Of a stretch of DNA of 64,000 nt, positions 1-10,743 are shown piece by piece. Below the pieces are notes generated by a model. The model saw only the letters and a list, made by a program, of their open reading frames with translations, searched no databases and was not told the origin of the DNA. This DNA comes from Alphaproteobacteria bacterium (GTDB lineage Bacteria; Pseudomonadota; Alphaproteobacteria; Rhizobiales; Xanthobacteraceae). The stretch is taken from contig VBAH01000058.1 in the NCBI GenBank assembly GCA_005884685.1, positions 1 to 64,000 on the forward strand. The letters are read 5' to 3'. A program made the translations under genes and the position numbers. Every line of letters starts with the position of its first letter. Position 1 is the first letter of the stretch.

Positions 1-1062
1 CGCGCGCGTGTTCTCGTACATGTCCGTGATCGTGCGGCCCTCGCGGCGCAGCCCGTAGCGCACGCCGTCATAGCGCGCGAGGTTCGACGACGCTTCCGCC
101 GGCGCGATGATGTAGTAGATCGAGAGCGCGTATTTCGAGAGCGGCAGCGACACATCGACGACCTCGGCGCCCGCCTCGCGCAGCGCCGCGGCCGCGCGGT
201 CCCACACGCCGATGACATCGGGGCGCAAGCCCTCGGTGCGGTACTCCCGGGGAATGCCGATGCGCATGCCCTTCACCGAACGCCCGATCGCAGCCTCGTA
301 GTCCGGCACCGGCAGGTCAACGCAGGTCGAATCGGCCGGGTCGTGGCCGGCGATTTCCTTCAGCATGATCGCGGCGTCGCGCACCGTGCGCGTCAGCACG
401 CCGGCCTGATCGAGCGAGGACGCATAGGCGATGATGCCCCAGCGCGAGCAGCGGCCGTAGGTCGGCTTGAGCCCGACGATGCCGCAGAAGCTCGCCGGCT
501 GGCGGATCGAGCCGCCGGTATCGGTTCCGAGCGCGGCCGGCGCGGCATGCGCGGCGACCGCCGCCGCCGAGCCGCCGGACGAGCCGCCGGGCACAAGGTC
601 GCGGTTGTCTCCGGCGGCTTTCACCGGGCTCTTCGCGGGGCCGAACGCGCTCGTCAGGTTGGACGAGCCCATCGCGAATTCATCCTGGTTGGCCTTGCCG
701 ATGAGCGTTGCGCCGGCCGCCCAGATCCTGCGCGTCACCGTAGAGTCGTAGGTCGGGACGAAGGTTTCCAGGATGCGGCTCGCCGCGGTCGTGCGCACCC
801 CTTGCGTGCAGAACATGTCCTTCACGGCGATCGGGATGCCCTCCAACGGGCCGGCCGCGCCGCGCTGAAGGTTGGCGTCGGCGCGCGCCGCATCGGCAAG
901 CGCCCGCTCGGGGGTCTCGGTGATGAATGCGTTGAGGTCACGGGTGCGCGCAAGCTGATCGATCGCGGCCTGCGCCAGCTCGCGGGCAGAAAAGTTCCTG
1001 GCCCGCAATCCGTCGCGCAGTTCCGCAAGGGTGAGATCGCTCAGAGACGCCACGTCGTTCAT
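1..1062 (-). CDS. gatA: Glutamyl-tRNA(Gln)/aspartyl-tRNA(Asn) amidotransferase subunit A, 3' end missing
   Basis: Amidase-signature subunit of the GatCAB complex, which amidates mischarged Glu-tRNA(Gln) or Asp-tRNA(Asn) using ammonia from glutamine. The first 354 residues are visible (the family is usually about 490); the rest lies beyond the left edge. The Ser-cisSer-Lys triad is readable: Lys81 in [11 protein letters not shown], Ser161 in [10 protein letters not shown] and Ser185 in [11 protein letters not shown]. The segment [18 protein letters not shown] is typical of GatA rather than generic amidases. ATG at 1062 gives the expected N-terminus ([15 protein letters not shown]). No gatC precedes it: the 222 bp upstream lead into an operon on the other strand, so gatC must be elsewhere. 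Confidence 0.93.
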   Translation of the reverse strand, partial: MNDVASLSDLTLAELRDGLRARNFSARELAQAAIDQLARTRDLNAFITETPERALADAARADANLQRGAAGPLEGIPIAVKDMFCTQGVRTTAASRILETFVPTYDSTVTRRIWAAGATLIGKANQDEFAMGSSNLTSAFGPAKSPVKAAGDNRDLVPGGSSGGSAAAVAAHAAPAALGTDTGGSIRQPASFCGIVGLKPTYGRCSRWGIIAYASSLDQAGVLTRTVRDAAIMLKEIAGHDPADSTCVDLPVPDYEAAIGRSVKGMRIGIPREYRTEGLRPDVIGVWDRAAAALREAGAEVVDVSLPLSKYALSIYYIIAPAEASSNLARYDGVRYGLRREGRTITDMYENTRA

Positions 1063-1284
1063 CCATTTGCGGCGTCACGCGCGCCGAACCGACGCGGCCT
1101 CATAGGCCATCCCCCCGTACGAAGCCAGTCCCGCAGCCTGACGAGAAGCTTAAAAGCCACGTCACTCCAGCGTTGACCGTTTCACGACAACCTGTTCTCC
1201 TTGCTCCCAAACCGGCCGGGCCGGCCCGTGCGAAACGCGCCGTCCGGCGAACCAGCACCGGGACATCTTTCGAGGGGTCTTCAG

Positions 1285-3093
1285 ATGCACGAACAAGCAC
1301 CGGACGAGCAAGCATTGCGTGGCCTGATCGCGGACGTCAGGACCGGCAAACTCTCGCGCCGCACCTTCATCAACCGGATGATCGCGCTGGGACTGACCGC
1401 GCCGCTCGCCACCCAGATGCTGGTCTATTCCGGCGTCGCGCACGCGCAGGCCACGCCGAGCGATTACAAGCCGACCAAACGCGGCGGCGGCGGTCCGCTC
1501 AAGACGCTCTGGTGGCAGGGCGCGACGTTGCTCAATCCGCACTTCGCGGTCGGCACCAAGGATCAGGACGGCTGCCGCATCTTCTACGAGCCGCTGGCGA
1601 GCTGGGATCCGGACGGCGCGCTCTATCCCGTGCTTGCCGCCGAGATTCCGGACCTGGAGAACGGCGGGCTCTCCAAGGACGGCAAGTCGGTCACCTGGAA
1701 GCTCAAGCAGGGCGTGCAATGGCACGACGGCAAGCCGTTCACCGCCGCCGACGTCGTGTTCAACTGGGAATACGCCAAGGACCCGGGCACCGCCGCGACC
1801 ACGATCGGAAGCTACTCCGGCATCAAGGTCGAGAAGGTCGACGACCATACGGTGCGCGTGCTGTTCGACAAGCCGACGCCGTTCTGGGCCGATGCCTTCG
1901 TCGGCGTGCGCGGCATGATCATCCCGAAGCATCTCTATGCCGATTACACCGGCGGGAAATCGCGCGACGCGCCGGCCAACCTCAAGCCGGTCGGGACCGG
2001 GCCGTACCGCTTCGTCGACTTCAAGCCGGGCGACATGGTGCGCGGCGAATTGAACCCGAACTATCACATGCCGAACCGGCCGCATTTCGACACGATCGAG
2101 ATGAAAGGCGGCGGCGACGCGATCTCGGCAGCGCGCGCGGTGCTGCAGACCGGCGAGTTCGACTACGCCTGGAACCTGCAGGTCGAGGACGAACTCCTGC
2201 TGCGGCTCGAGAAGGGCGGCAAAGGCCGCACCGACATGTCGCCCGGCGGAAACATCGAGCACATCCAGCTCAACAGCACCGATCCCTGGACCGAGGTGGA
2301 GGGCGAGCGCTCCAGCCTCAAGACCAAGCATCCGACGCTGTCGGACAAGGCGGTGCGCGAGGCGCTCGCCCTGCTGGTGGACCGGCAGTCGGTGCAGGAT
2401 CACATTTACGGCCGCACCGGGATCGCCACCGGCAACTTCGTCAACAATCCGCAGAAGTTCGTCTCGAAGAACACCAAGTGGGAGTTCAACATCGACAAGG
2501 CGAACAAGATTCTGGACGACGGCGGCTGGAAGCGGGGCGCCGACGGCATCCGCGAGAAGGACGGCAAGAAGCTCAAGTTCGTCTACCAGACCTCGATCAA
2601 TACGCCGCGCCAGAAGAACCAGGCGATCGTCAAGCAGGCCTGTCAGAAAGCCGGCATCGACGTCGAGCTGAAGTCGGTGACGGCGTCGGTGTTCTTCTCC
2701 TCCGACGTCGCCAACCCGGACACCTACCCGCACTTCTACTGCGATATCCAGATGTACACGACCACGATGACGCAGCCCGATCCGGAGACCTTCCTGCTGC
2801 AGTTCGTCTCGTGGGAAGTCGCCACCAAGGAAAACAAGTGGCAGGGCCGCAACATCACGCGCTGGACCAGCAAGGAGGCCGACGACGCCTTCAAGGCCTC
2901 GCAGGCGGAGCTCGATCCGGTCAAGCGCGCCGCCTACCTGATCAAGATCAACGACCTCGCGTGCAACGATCACGCCGTCATTCCGGTGGTGTACCGCCCG
3001 CGTGTGCAGGCGATCAACAACAAGCTCCAGGCGCGCGGCAGCGGCTGGGACAGCGACTTCTGGAACCTGCAGGACTGGTACAAGGACGCATGA
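1285..3093 (+). CDS. Peptide ABC transporter substrate-binding protein (SBP_bac_5 family)
   Basis: Extracytoplasmic binding protein of an oligopeptide/dipeptide-type importer, 602 residues from the ATG at 1285, preceded by an AGGGG-like ribosome site. The N-terminus carries RRTFINRMIALGLTAPL, a twin-arginine-like export signal ending near AHA-QA (about residue 53). The body has family-5 features: YEPLASWD, LKQGVQWHDGKPFTAADVVF and VGTGPYRF. It is the first gene of a five-gene operon (binding protein, two permeases, two ATPases). A small hairpin sits just after the stop. Related proteins carry peptides, but family 5 also binds nickel, opines and glutathione, so the substrate is inferred only from the peptidase and POT permease downstream. 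Confidence 0.92.
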   Translation: MHEQAPDEQALRGLIADVRTGKLSRRTFINRMIALGLTAPLATQMLVYSGVAHAQATPSDYKPTKRGGGGPLKTLWWQGATLLNPHFAVGTKDQDGCRIFYEPLASWDPDGALYPVLAAEIPDLENGGLSKDGKSVTWKLKQGVQWHDGKPFTAADVVFNWEYAKDPGTAATTIGSYSGIKVEKVDDHTVRVLFDKPTPFWADAFVGVRGMIIPKHLYADYTGGKSRDAPANLKPVGTGPYRFVDFKPGDMVRGELNPNYHMPNRPHFDTIEMKGGGDAISAARAVLQTGEFDYAWNLQVEDELLLRLEKGGKGRTDMSPGGNIEHIQLNSTDPWTEVEGERSSLKTKHPTLSDKAVREALALLVDRQSVQDHIYGRTGIATGNFVNNPQKFVSKNTKWEFNIDKANKILDDGGWKRGADGIREKDGKKLKFVYQTSINTPRQKNQAIVKQACQKAGIDVELKSVTASVFFSSDVANPDTYPHFYCDIQMYTTTMTQPDPETFLLQFVSWEVATKENKWQGRNITRWTSKEADDAFKASQAELDPVKRAAYLIKINDLACNDHAVIPVVYRPRVQAINNKLQARGSGWDSDFWNLQDWYKDA

Positions 3094-3094
3094 C

Positions 3095-3118
3095 GCTCCG
3101 GCTCGGGCGGCCCGGAGC
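3095..3118 (+). other. Intercistronic stem-loop after the binding-protein gene
   Basis: GCTCCGG (3095-3101) and CCGGAGC (3112-3118) form a 7-bp stem with a 10-nt loop, starting at the stop codon of the binding-protein gene and ending 11 nt before the first permease. There is no T-run, so it is not an intrinsic terminator. In binding-protein operons such hairpins commonly stabilise the upstream mRNA so that more binding protein than permease is made; that role is inferred here. Confidence 0.45.
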
Positions 3119-3129
3119 AGGATGACGCC

Positions 3130-4086
3130 ATGGGACGATACCTGCTGCGCCGGCTCCTGATCGCCATCCCGAGCCTGCTTGGCATCAGTGTCATCCTGTT
3201 CACGGTGCTGGCGCTCGCGCCGGGGGACCCTTTCGGCGAGCTCGCCACTAATCCGGCCGTGCCGCCGGAGGTGCGCGAGGCGCTGCGCGTCAAGTTCGGC
3301 CTCGATGATCCGATCGCGATCCGTTACTTCCGCTGGATCGCCGCGATGGTGCACGGCGATTGGGGCTTCTCGTTCGCCAGCCGCATCGACGTCGACACGC
3401 TGATCCTGCAGCGCCTGCCCGCCACGCTGTTCGTGATCGGCTCGGCGCAGCTGCTCGCGCTACTGATCGCGATTCCCGTTGGTGTGCTCGCGGCGCGCAA
3501 GCCGTATTCGATCTTCGACCAGATCTCGAGCACGCTCGCCTTCGTCGGCTTCTCGCTGCCGACGTTCTTCACCGGCCTGCTGTTCATCCTGGTGTTCAGC
3601 GTGCAGCTCGACTGGCTGCCGTTCGTCTACCGTGACGTCTATGAGACCGGCTGGCGCTGGTACTGGGAGAATTTCCGCCAGGCGATCATGCCGATCTGCG
3701 TGCTCGGGCTGTTCCAGGCCGCCTCGATGACGCGCTATGTGCGCTCCGCCGTGCTCGACGTGATCCGCCTCGACTACGTGACGACGGCGCGCGCGAAAGG
3801 GCTCGGCGAGCGCGTAGTGATCGTCAAGCACGTGGTGCGCAACGCACTGATCCCGGTCGTCACGCTGGTCGCGCTGCAGATGCCGGCGATCTTCGGCGGC
3901 GCGATCGTGACCGAGCAGATCTTCCGCATTCCCGGCATCGGCTCGCTGCTGATCAGCGCGATCCTCGCCAACGACACGCCGGTGATCATGGCGGTCACCT
4001 TCGTGTTCGCCTGCCTCGTCGTCCTGTTCAACCTCATCGCGGACGTCCTCTATGGATGGCTCGACCCTCGTATCACCCTCGGCTGA
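3130..4086 (+). CDS. Peptide ABC transporter permease, DppB/OppB type
   Basis: Inner-membrane subunit of 318 residues, normal for DppB-type permeases. The N-terminal hallmark MGRYLLRRLLIAIPSLLGISVILF is followed by an extracytoplasmic segment (APGDPFGEL onward) and further membrane spans. The cytoplasmic EAA loop that contacts the ATPases is read at about residues 210-235 (DYVTTARAKGLGERVVIVKH). It overlaps the next permease by 35 nt, which supports translational coupling. It should pair with the product at 4052-4990 to form the channel. Confidence 0.93.
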   Translation: MGRYLLRRLLIAIPSLLGISVILFTVLALAPGDPFGELATNPAVPPEVREALRVKFGLDDPIAIRYFRWIAAMVHGDWGFSFASRIDVDTLILQRLPATLFVIGSAQLLALLIAIPVGVLAARKPYSIFDQISSTLAFVGFSLPTFFTGLLFILVFSVQLDWLPFVYRDVYETGWRWYWENFRQAIMPICVLGLFQAASMTRYVRSAVLDVIRLDYVTTARAKGLGERVVIVKHVVRNALIPVVTLVALQMPAIFGGAIVTEQIFRIPGIGSLLISAILANDTPVIMAVTFVFACLVVLFNLIADVLYGWLDPRITLG

Positions 4087-4989
4087 GGTGATCGCGCCGC
4101 AGCGCCCTGCGCGGCCGTTCTCGCCGTGGCTCGAGGCGTGGCGGCGCTTCCGCCGGCACCGCCTCGCGCTCGCGAGCACGGTGGTGCTGCTTTTGATGAT
4201 CCTCGCAATCGCGCTCGGGCCGTTCGTCTGGAAGGTCGCGATCAACGACATCGATTTTGCCGCGCGCATGCAGACGCCCTCGTGGAGCCATCCGCTCGGC
4301 ACCGACGATCTCGGGCAGGACCTGCTCGCGCGCATGCTGTACGGCGGGCGCATCTCGCTCGCAGTCGGATTGTCGGCGATGTTCGTCGCTATGACGCTCG
4401 GCACGGTCATCGGCGCGACTGCCGGCATGTCGCGCGGCTGGGTCGGCCCGGCGCTGATCTGGCTGACCGACCTGTTCCTGTCGCTGCCGGCGCTGCCCCT
4501 GCTGCAGCTGGTGATTTATCTCTTCCGCGACTCGCTCAAGGCCGCCTTCGGCCTCGAAGGCGGCGTCTTCGTCATGATCGTAGTGGTGATCGGCGGCTTG
4601 CGCTGGATGCCGGTCGCGCGGCTGGTGCGCGCGCAATTCCTGTCGCTGCGCGAGAAGGAATTCGTCGAGGCGGCGCGCGCGCTCGGCGCCAGCAAGCTGC
4701 GCCAGGTGGTGCGGCATATCCTGCCGAACGCCCTCGGGCCGGTGCTGGTCGCCGCCACCATCGATGTCGCGGCCGCGATCATCGCGGAATCCACGCTGTC
4801 GTTTCTCGGCCTCGGCTTTCCGCCCGACATTCCGACCTGGGGCCGCATCCTTTATGATGCGAAGGACTATCTCGACATCGCGCCGCACTGGGCGCTGTTT
4901 CCCGGCGCGGCGATTTTCCTCACCGTGCTGACCATCAACTTCATCGGCGACGGCCTGCGCGACGCGCTCGACCCGCGCAAGGTGATGTA

Positions 4990-4990
<1 letters not shown>
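4052..4990 (+). CDS. Peptide ABC transporter permease, DppC/OppC type
   Basis: Second channel subunit, 312 residues. It has the DppC architecture: a cytoplasmic N-terminal tail with WRRFRRHRLALAS before the first span, then the signature HPLGTDDLGQDLLARMLYGGR at about residues 80-100, and an EAA loop with EFVEAARALGASKLRQVVRH. The start at 4052 lies inside the 3' end of the DppB-like gene. Its TAA overlaps the ATG of the following ATPase by one base (TAATG at 4988-4992), a compact operon arrangement. Confidence 0.93.
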
Positions 4991-5999
<1,009 letters not shown>

Positions 6000-6003
<4 letters not shown>

Positions 6004-6974
6004 CCGGGCCGCTGCTGCGCGTCAAAGACCTCACCAAGAATTTCCAGGTCGGCGGCGGCTTCCTGTCACGCGGCGCCGATGTGGTGCACGCGGTCGACCG
6101 CGTGAGCTTCGAGATTGCGCCGGGCGAAACGCTCGGCCTGGTCGGCGAGTCCGGCTCGGGCAAGTCGACCACGGGGCGCTGCATCCTGCGGCTGATCGAG
6201 CCGACCGCGGGCGAGGTGTGGTTCGAGGGGCACGAGGTGACCGCCCTCGATGCGGCGGCGTTCCGCGCGCTCTGCCGCGACATGCAGATCATCTTCCAGG
6301 ATCCGTTCGCCTCGCTCAATCCGCGCATGACGGTCGGCGCGATCATCGGCGAGGCGCTCACCATCCACAATCTCGCGCCGACGAAACGCGCGTTCACCGA
6401 CCGCGTGGTCGAGCTGCTCGAAACGGTGGGGCTGCAGGCCGAGCACATGCGCCGTTATCCGCATGAGTTCTCGGGCGGGCAGCGCCAGCGCATCGGGATT
6501 GCGCGTGCGCTCGCGGTCGAGCCCAAGCTGATCGTCTGCGACGAACCGGTGTCGGCGCTCGACGTCTCGATCCAGGCGCAGGTGATCAACCTGCTGGAAG
6601 ACCTGCAGCAGAAATTCGGCCTGACGTATCTCTTCATCGCGCACGACCTCTCGGTAGTCGAGCACATCTCGAAGCGCGTCGCCGTGATGTATCTCGGGCG
6701 CATCGTGGAGATCGCCTCGGCGCGCGACCTGTACGCAACGCCGCTGCACCCCTATACCGAAGCGCTGCTCTCGGCGGTGCCGGTCACCGATCCAAAGGCG
6801 CGGCGCAAGCGCATCGTGCTGCAGGGCGAAGTGCCGAGCCCGATGCATCCGCCGAGCGGGTGCCACTTCCACACGCGCTGCCCGATCCGCAAGCTGCCGC
6901 TGTGCTCCACGGAAGTGCCGCCGCTCGAACAGAAGCGCGACGGGCATTGGGCCGCCTGTCATTTAAGGAGTTAG
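6000..6974 (+). CDS. Peptide ABC transporter ATP-binding protein, DppF/OppF type
   Basis: Second ATPase, 324 residues from the ATG at 6000, which overlaps the preceding TGA (ATGA). Walker A is GESGSGKS, the signature FSGGQRQR and Walker [13 protein letters not shown]. The C-terminal segment [20 protein letters not shown] is the usual OppF cysteine motif. An upstream in-frame extension exists but would overlap the DppD-like gene by 90 nt and lacks DppF-like sequence, so it is not used. This gene ends the operon; a palindromic repeat element follows directly. Confidence 0.93.
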
Positions 6975-6979
6975 CGCCT

Positions 6980-7063
6980 GTAGCCCGGGTTGAGCGGAGC
7001 GAAACCCGGGAGCTAATGCCCGGAAAAGCAACCCCGGCTTTCGCTCCGCTCAAGCCGGGCTAC
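6980..7063. repeat. Palindromic intergenic repeat (family A)
   Basis: An imperfect inverted repeat about 84 bp long. The left arm begins GTAGCCCGGGTTGAGCGGAG and the right arm ends CTCCGCTCAAGCCGGGCTAC, with a smaller internal palindrome in the left arm. This is the look of the dispersed extragenic palindromes common in Bradyrhizobium-type genomes. It lies between the end of the peptide operon and the convergent peptidase gene. Confidence 0.8.
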
Positions 7064-7079
7064 GAGTCACTGGCTCTAG

Positions 7080-7099
7080 GTCCCCGCTTTCGCGGGGAC
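7080..7099. repeat. Short palindrome (family B)
   Basis: A 20-bp near-perfect palindrome, GTCCCCGCTTTCGCGGGGAC, followed by GAGCGGA. The same unit, slightly varied, recurs at 56222-56241 in this window, so it is a dispersed repeat and not a gene-specific operator. It sits beside the 3' end of the convergent peptidase gene and could also fold as a hairpin in that transcript. Confidence 0.75.
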
Positions 7100-7112
7100 G
7101 AGCGGAGTAATC

Positions 7113-8291
7113 CTACCGCATCGCCGCTGTGCCGCCGCGGTTCCAGCCGCGCCCGCCCTCGCCGAAAATCTCGAAGCCGGTGTCGGTCACCGCGATCGTG
7201 TCTTCCAGCTTGATGAAGCCGCGCGCCGGATGCTTCAGCGTCGTCTCCACCGAGATCACCATGCCGGCTTCGAGCGGACGGTGCGCATCCTCGTCCGTGT
7301 AGGGGACCGGGCCGCTATTCGTCAGATGCGGCGCCTCGTGGCTGACCAGACCCATGCCATGGGCGAGGAATTCCATGTTGTTGTGCTGCTTCGACTTCGC
7401 GACCAGCGCCTCGCCTGCGGCGTAGATCTCGCCGCCCATCGCACCTGCGCGGATCGGCTTGAACGCGGCCCGCTGGATCGTCTCGATCTCGCCCAACATG
7501 TCTTCAAGCTCTGCGTCCGGCTCGCCGAGGATCGCCATGCGGGCGAGGTCGCCGATGTAGCCGTGATAGTTGGCGCCGGAATCGACCGAGAGCACGTCCC
7601 CCTCCTCCCACCGCTGCGGCGACGGCGCGCGGTTGTGGCTCGCGCCGGCCGCGATCAGGCAGTATTCGAAGGTCAGGCCGCGGTTCACCTCCTCGCGCCG
7701 CAGCGTTTCGGTGATCTCGGCCTTGGTCGAACCGGGTCCGTGCTGCGCGATTGCCGCCAGCATCGCGTCGATGACTTTTTCCGACGAGGTTTTCAGCATC
7801 GCCAGCTCTTGCGGCGACTTGCGCAGGCGCTGGCGCTCCAGCACCACGAGCGCGTCCTTGATCTCGCTGCCCGGCATCGCGCTCTTGAGCGCGGCCCCTG
7901 CATCCATCGGCATGAAGGTCGTCTCGATCCCGATCCGCTTGTTCGGAATGCCGGAGCGGCGCAGATAATCGGTCGCCTTGCCCATCGTGTCGAGCGCGCC
8001 GGACGAGTTGGTTTGCGCTTCCGGCGTCCAGAACGGCTTCACCTCTTTCTGGAAGCCCTCGAGCCGATGCCCGAAATACGCGGCCTTGTCCGGCTTCCCC
8101 TTCGGATAGACCACGATGGGGAGATAACGCGAGAGCCCCATCGCATCCATGTAGTCGAAGAAGATCGAGCGATGCCCGCCGAGCAGGTACTGCACATTGT
8201 GCTTCGAGGTCGCGAGCAGCACGTCGATGCCGGCTTCATCCATCAGACGATCGAGGCGTGCGTGATCGAAGGGAATGGCTTGGGCGGTCAT
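7113..8291 (-). CDS. M24-family Xaa-Pro-type aminopeptidase/dipeptidase
   Basis: Cytoplasmic dinuclear-metal peptidase of 392 residues with the creatinase/prolidase fold: an N-terminal domain (about 1-150) and a C-terminal pita-bread domain. The five metal ligands are readable in order: Asp in LSVDSGANYHGYIGD, Asp later in the same stretch, His in FLAHGMGLVSHEAPH, Glu in MVISVETT and Glu in IKLEDT. It likely cleaves the bond before proline in imported peptides. It is convergent with the peptide ABC operon and divergent from the POT permease, which together suggest a peptide-use locus. M24 also includes creatinase-like and DMSP-lyase-like members, so the substrate is not certain. Confidence 0.85.
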   Translation of the reverse strand: MTAQAIPFDHARLDRLMDEAGIDVLLATSKHNVQYLLGGHRSIFFDYMDAMGLSRYLPIVVYPKGKPDKAAYFGHRLEGFQKEVKPFWTPEAQTNSSGALDTMGKATDYLRRSGIPNKRIGIETTFMPMDAGAALKSAMPGSEIKDALVVLERQRLRKSPQELAMLKTSSEKVIDAMLAAIAQHGPGSTKAEITETLRREEVNRGLTFEYCLIAAGASHNRAPSPQRWEEGDVLSVDSGANYHGYIGDLARMAILGEPDAELEDMLGEIETIQRAAFKPIRAGAMGGEIYAAGEALVAKSKQHNNMEFLAHGMGLVSHEAPHLTNSGPVPYTDEDAHRPLEAGMVISVETTLKHPARGFIKLEDTIAVTDTGFEIFGEGGRGWNRGGTAAMR

Positions 8292-8376
8292 GGTCGCTCC
8301 TCGTTTGGCTTCTTGTGCGTGCGGCGATTATAGCCGGTAATGAGAGCCGGAAAACCCGCAGGCCGCCGGCGCGCCT

Positions 8377-9780
8377 ATGCACAAACAGATGAGCAGAAAC
8401 GCCGCGCCGGTGAGCCATCCGGATCTGTTCGGTCATCCCAAGGGCCTGACCGTCCTGTCCGCGACCGAGATGTGGGAGCGCTTCTCCTACTACGGCATGG
8501 CCTCGCTGCTCGTCCTCTATCTGGTGAAGTATCTGCTGCTGCCCGGCCAGGTGGAGGCCGTGATCGGCTACCGGGCCGTGAAGGCAGTGCTGGAAGGCAT
8601 GTTCGGGCCGCTCGCGCCGCAGCCCCTCGCCTCGCAGATCTTCGGGTTCTATGCGGGCTTCGCCTATCTGCTGCCGATCTTCGGCGGCTATCTGGCGGAT
8701 CGCTTTTTCGGCCAGCGCCGGATGGCCATCGCCGGTGCGCTGCTGATGGCGGCCGGCCACTTCCTGATGGCCGCCGAGGCGTTTCTGTTCGTCGCGCTCG
8801 GCCTGCTCGTGCTGGGCATGGGTGCGTTCAAGCCCAACGTGTCGACCCAGGTCGGCTCGCTTTACGCCCCGGACGACCGGCGCCGCGTGCGCGCCTACTC
8901 GATCTACTATGTCGGCATCAACATCGGCGCGTTTGCCGCGCCGCTGGTTGCCGGCACGCTCGGCGGAGAGGTCGGTTGGCACTACGGCTTCGCGGCCGCA
9001 GGCGTCGGAATGCTGATCAGTTTGGCGATCTATCTTGCCGGCCTGCGTCATCTGCCGCCCGACGAACGGCGTACGCCACGCGCGCTGCCGGCGGCTGCGC
9101 CTCCGCTCGAGGGGCACGAACGGCTGGCGATCTCCGGACTGCTGGCGGTGTTCCTGCTGACGGCGTTCTTCTGGGCGACCTACGAGCAGCAGAGCAATAC
9201 GCTGATGCTCTGGGCCGACGATTTCACCGACCGGCGCGCCGATCTCGGCGTCTGGACGGGTCACATCCCGACGACCTGGTTTCTTGCGCTCAACCCGCTG
9301 ATGATTTTCGTGTTGACGCCGCCGCTGCTCAAGCTCTGGGCATGGCAGGCGCGCAGCGGGACCGAGATGTCCACCATCGGCAAGCTCGCGCTCGCGTTCT
9401 TCTTCGTCGGCCTCGCCAATCTGGTCATGGCCGCGGCGGCACTCACCCTCGGCAGCGGCGACAAAGCGAGCCCGTTATGGCTCGTCGCCTATTTCGTCAT
9501 CGTGACGATCGGCGAATTGCATCTCGGACCGGTCGGGCTTGCGCTGGTCTCGCGCATCGCGCCCGCCCGCGTTCTTTCCTTGATGATGGGGCTGTGGCTC
9601 GCGGCGAGCTTTCCCGGCGAGATCCTCGGCGGCTGGCTCGGCGGCTTCTGGAGCAGCATGGACAAGGCGCACTTCTTCCTGATGATCGCCGCGATCGCAG
9701 CTGGCGCCGGCGCCGCGGTATTGGCGCTCAATCCGGCGCTGCGCTCGGTCTTCGATGAGCGCCGGGATATGGCGCCGTGA
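8377..9780 (+). CDS. POT/PTR2 family proton-dependent di-/tripeptide permease
   Basis: Major-facilitator protein of 467 residues with many membrane spans. The POT hallmark ATEMWERFSYYGMASLLVLY (E-x-x-E-R-F-x-Y-Y) is at about residues 27-46, and GGYLADRFFGQRRM follows span 2. Later segments (GELHLGPVGLALVSRIAP, PGEILGGWLGG) also match peptide transporters. The start is the ATG at 8377; an out-of-frame reading begins slightly upstream and is ignored. The gene lies 85 bp from the divergent peptidase, consistent with a shared promoter region. Confidence 0.92.
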   Translation: MHKQMSRNAAPVSHPDLFGHPKGLTVLSATEMWERFSYYGMASLLVLYLVKYLLLPGQVEAVIGYRAVKAVLEGMFGPLAPQPLASQIFGFYAGFAYLLPIFGGYLADRFFGQRRMAIAGALLMAAGHFLMAAEAFLFVALGLLVLGMGAFKPNVSTQVGSLYAPDDRRRVRAYSIYYVGINIGAFAAPLVAGTLGGEVGWHYGFAAAGVGMLISLAIYLAGLRHLPPDERRTPRALPAAAPPLEGHERLAISGLLAVFLLTAFFWATYEQQSNTLMLWADDFTDRRADLGVWTGHIPTTWFLALNPLMIFVLTPPLLKLWAWQARSGTEMSTIGKLALAFFFVGLANLVMAAAALTLGSGDKASPLWLVAYFVIVTIGELHLGPVGLALVSRIAPARVLSLMMGLWLAASFPGEILGGWLGGFWSSMDKAHFFLMIAAIAAGAGAAVLALNPALRSVFDERRDMAP

Positions 9781-10743
9781 CTAGGCGTGCCGGACCTTGC
9801 CGAACACGGCTCGCGTCTTGGCGCGATCTGTCACAACGGCACGGGCGCGCGTGATCACGCCCGGGATCATGCCCTCATTGTTCGGCGCCATGATGTGAGC
9901 GCCGGCCACGCCCGGCACCGTTGCCAGCTGCTCGATGAAGTCGGCGCAAATCTGCCGCCCCTCGGCGGCGGGATCGCCGGCATATTCCAGCCGCTCAACG
10001 ATGTCGTCGGGAATGATCGCACCGTAGAGCTGTTCCTTGATCCAGCGCGCCGAGCGGCCCGAGCGCAGCGGCGCAACGCCGATCAGCAGCGCGATGCGCT
10101 CGGTCAGCCCGTGTTCGGCGAGCCGCGCCACATAGCGGCGTACGATCTCGATATCCATGCAGAACTGCGTCTGCGCAAACTGCGCGCCGGCCGCGATCTT
10201 GCCCTTCAGGCTCTTCGGCACCTAGTCAGGCGGCGGATCGATCGGCATGTCGGCCGCGCCGACGAAGAAATCGGCCTTGCCGGTCACCTTGCGTCCTGAG
10301 GGAAGTGTGCCACGATCGCGGATGCGGACCGCGGTCTCGATCAATGCGCCGGAGTCGAGATCGAACACCGGCTTGGCGTCCGGCTGATCGCCGGCGCTCG
10401 GGTCGTCGCCGCGCAGCACGAGCAGATTGTGGATGCCGAGTGCCGCAGCGCCCAGCAAATCGCTCTGCAGCGCCAGCCGGTTGCGGTCGCGGCAGGTGAG
10501 CTGCAGCACCGGCTCGATGCCGTTCTGGTGCAGGATCGTCGCAGCCGCCATCGCGCCGAGATGCGCGCGTGCCCCCGCCCCGTCGGTGACGTTCACGGCA
10601 TCGGCGAGACCCTTCAACGGCGTCGCCTTCGCCAGCAGTTCATCGGGACTGCACGAAACCGGCGGCGTGATCTCGGCGGTGATCACGAAGCGGCCGGAGG
10701 CAATCGCCGTTTCCAATTGGCCCTGGGATTTTACTGGAGGCAT
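9781..10743 (-). pseudogene. metF: metF-like 5,10-methylenetetrahydrofolate reductase interrupted by an in-frame TAG
   Basis: Reads continuously in one frame from the ATG at 10743 to a stop at 9781, except for one TAG at 10224-10222. The first 173 residues carry FVITAEITPPVS, AVNVTDGAGARAHLG and LLVLRGDDP. The following 146 residues carry KIAAGAQFAQTQFCMD and PDDIVERLEYAGDP. Both halves belong to the short MetF family that reduces 5,10-methylene-THF to 5-methyl-THF. The TAG falls after ADMPIDPPPD, where family members generally have tryptophan (TGG), so one G-to-A change explains it. The GTG right after the stop has no good ribosome site. It is an apparent nonsense pseudogene, unless the base is a sequencing error. 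Confidence 0.82.

Noticed and set aside
1162-3354. Long antisense open frames (730 and 650 residues) across the peptide receptor gene
   Set aside because: They run opposite or out of frame to a gene with strong family motifs, are Arg/Gly-rich and lack ribosome sites; high-GC codon use leaves such frames open by chance.
10222-10224. Programmed read-through or pyrrolysine at the metF TAG
   Set aside because: No stop-codon context or structure for read-through is visible, alphaproteobacteria of this type are not known to use pyrrolysine, and a nonsense mutation at a Trp codon explains it simply.
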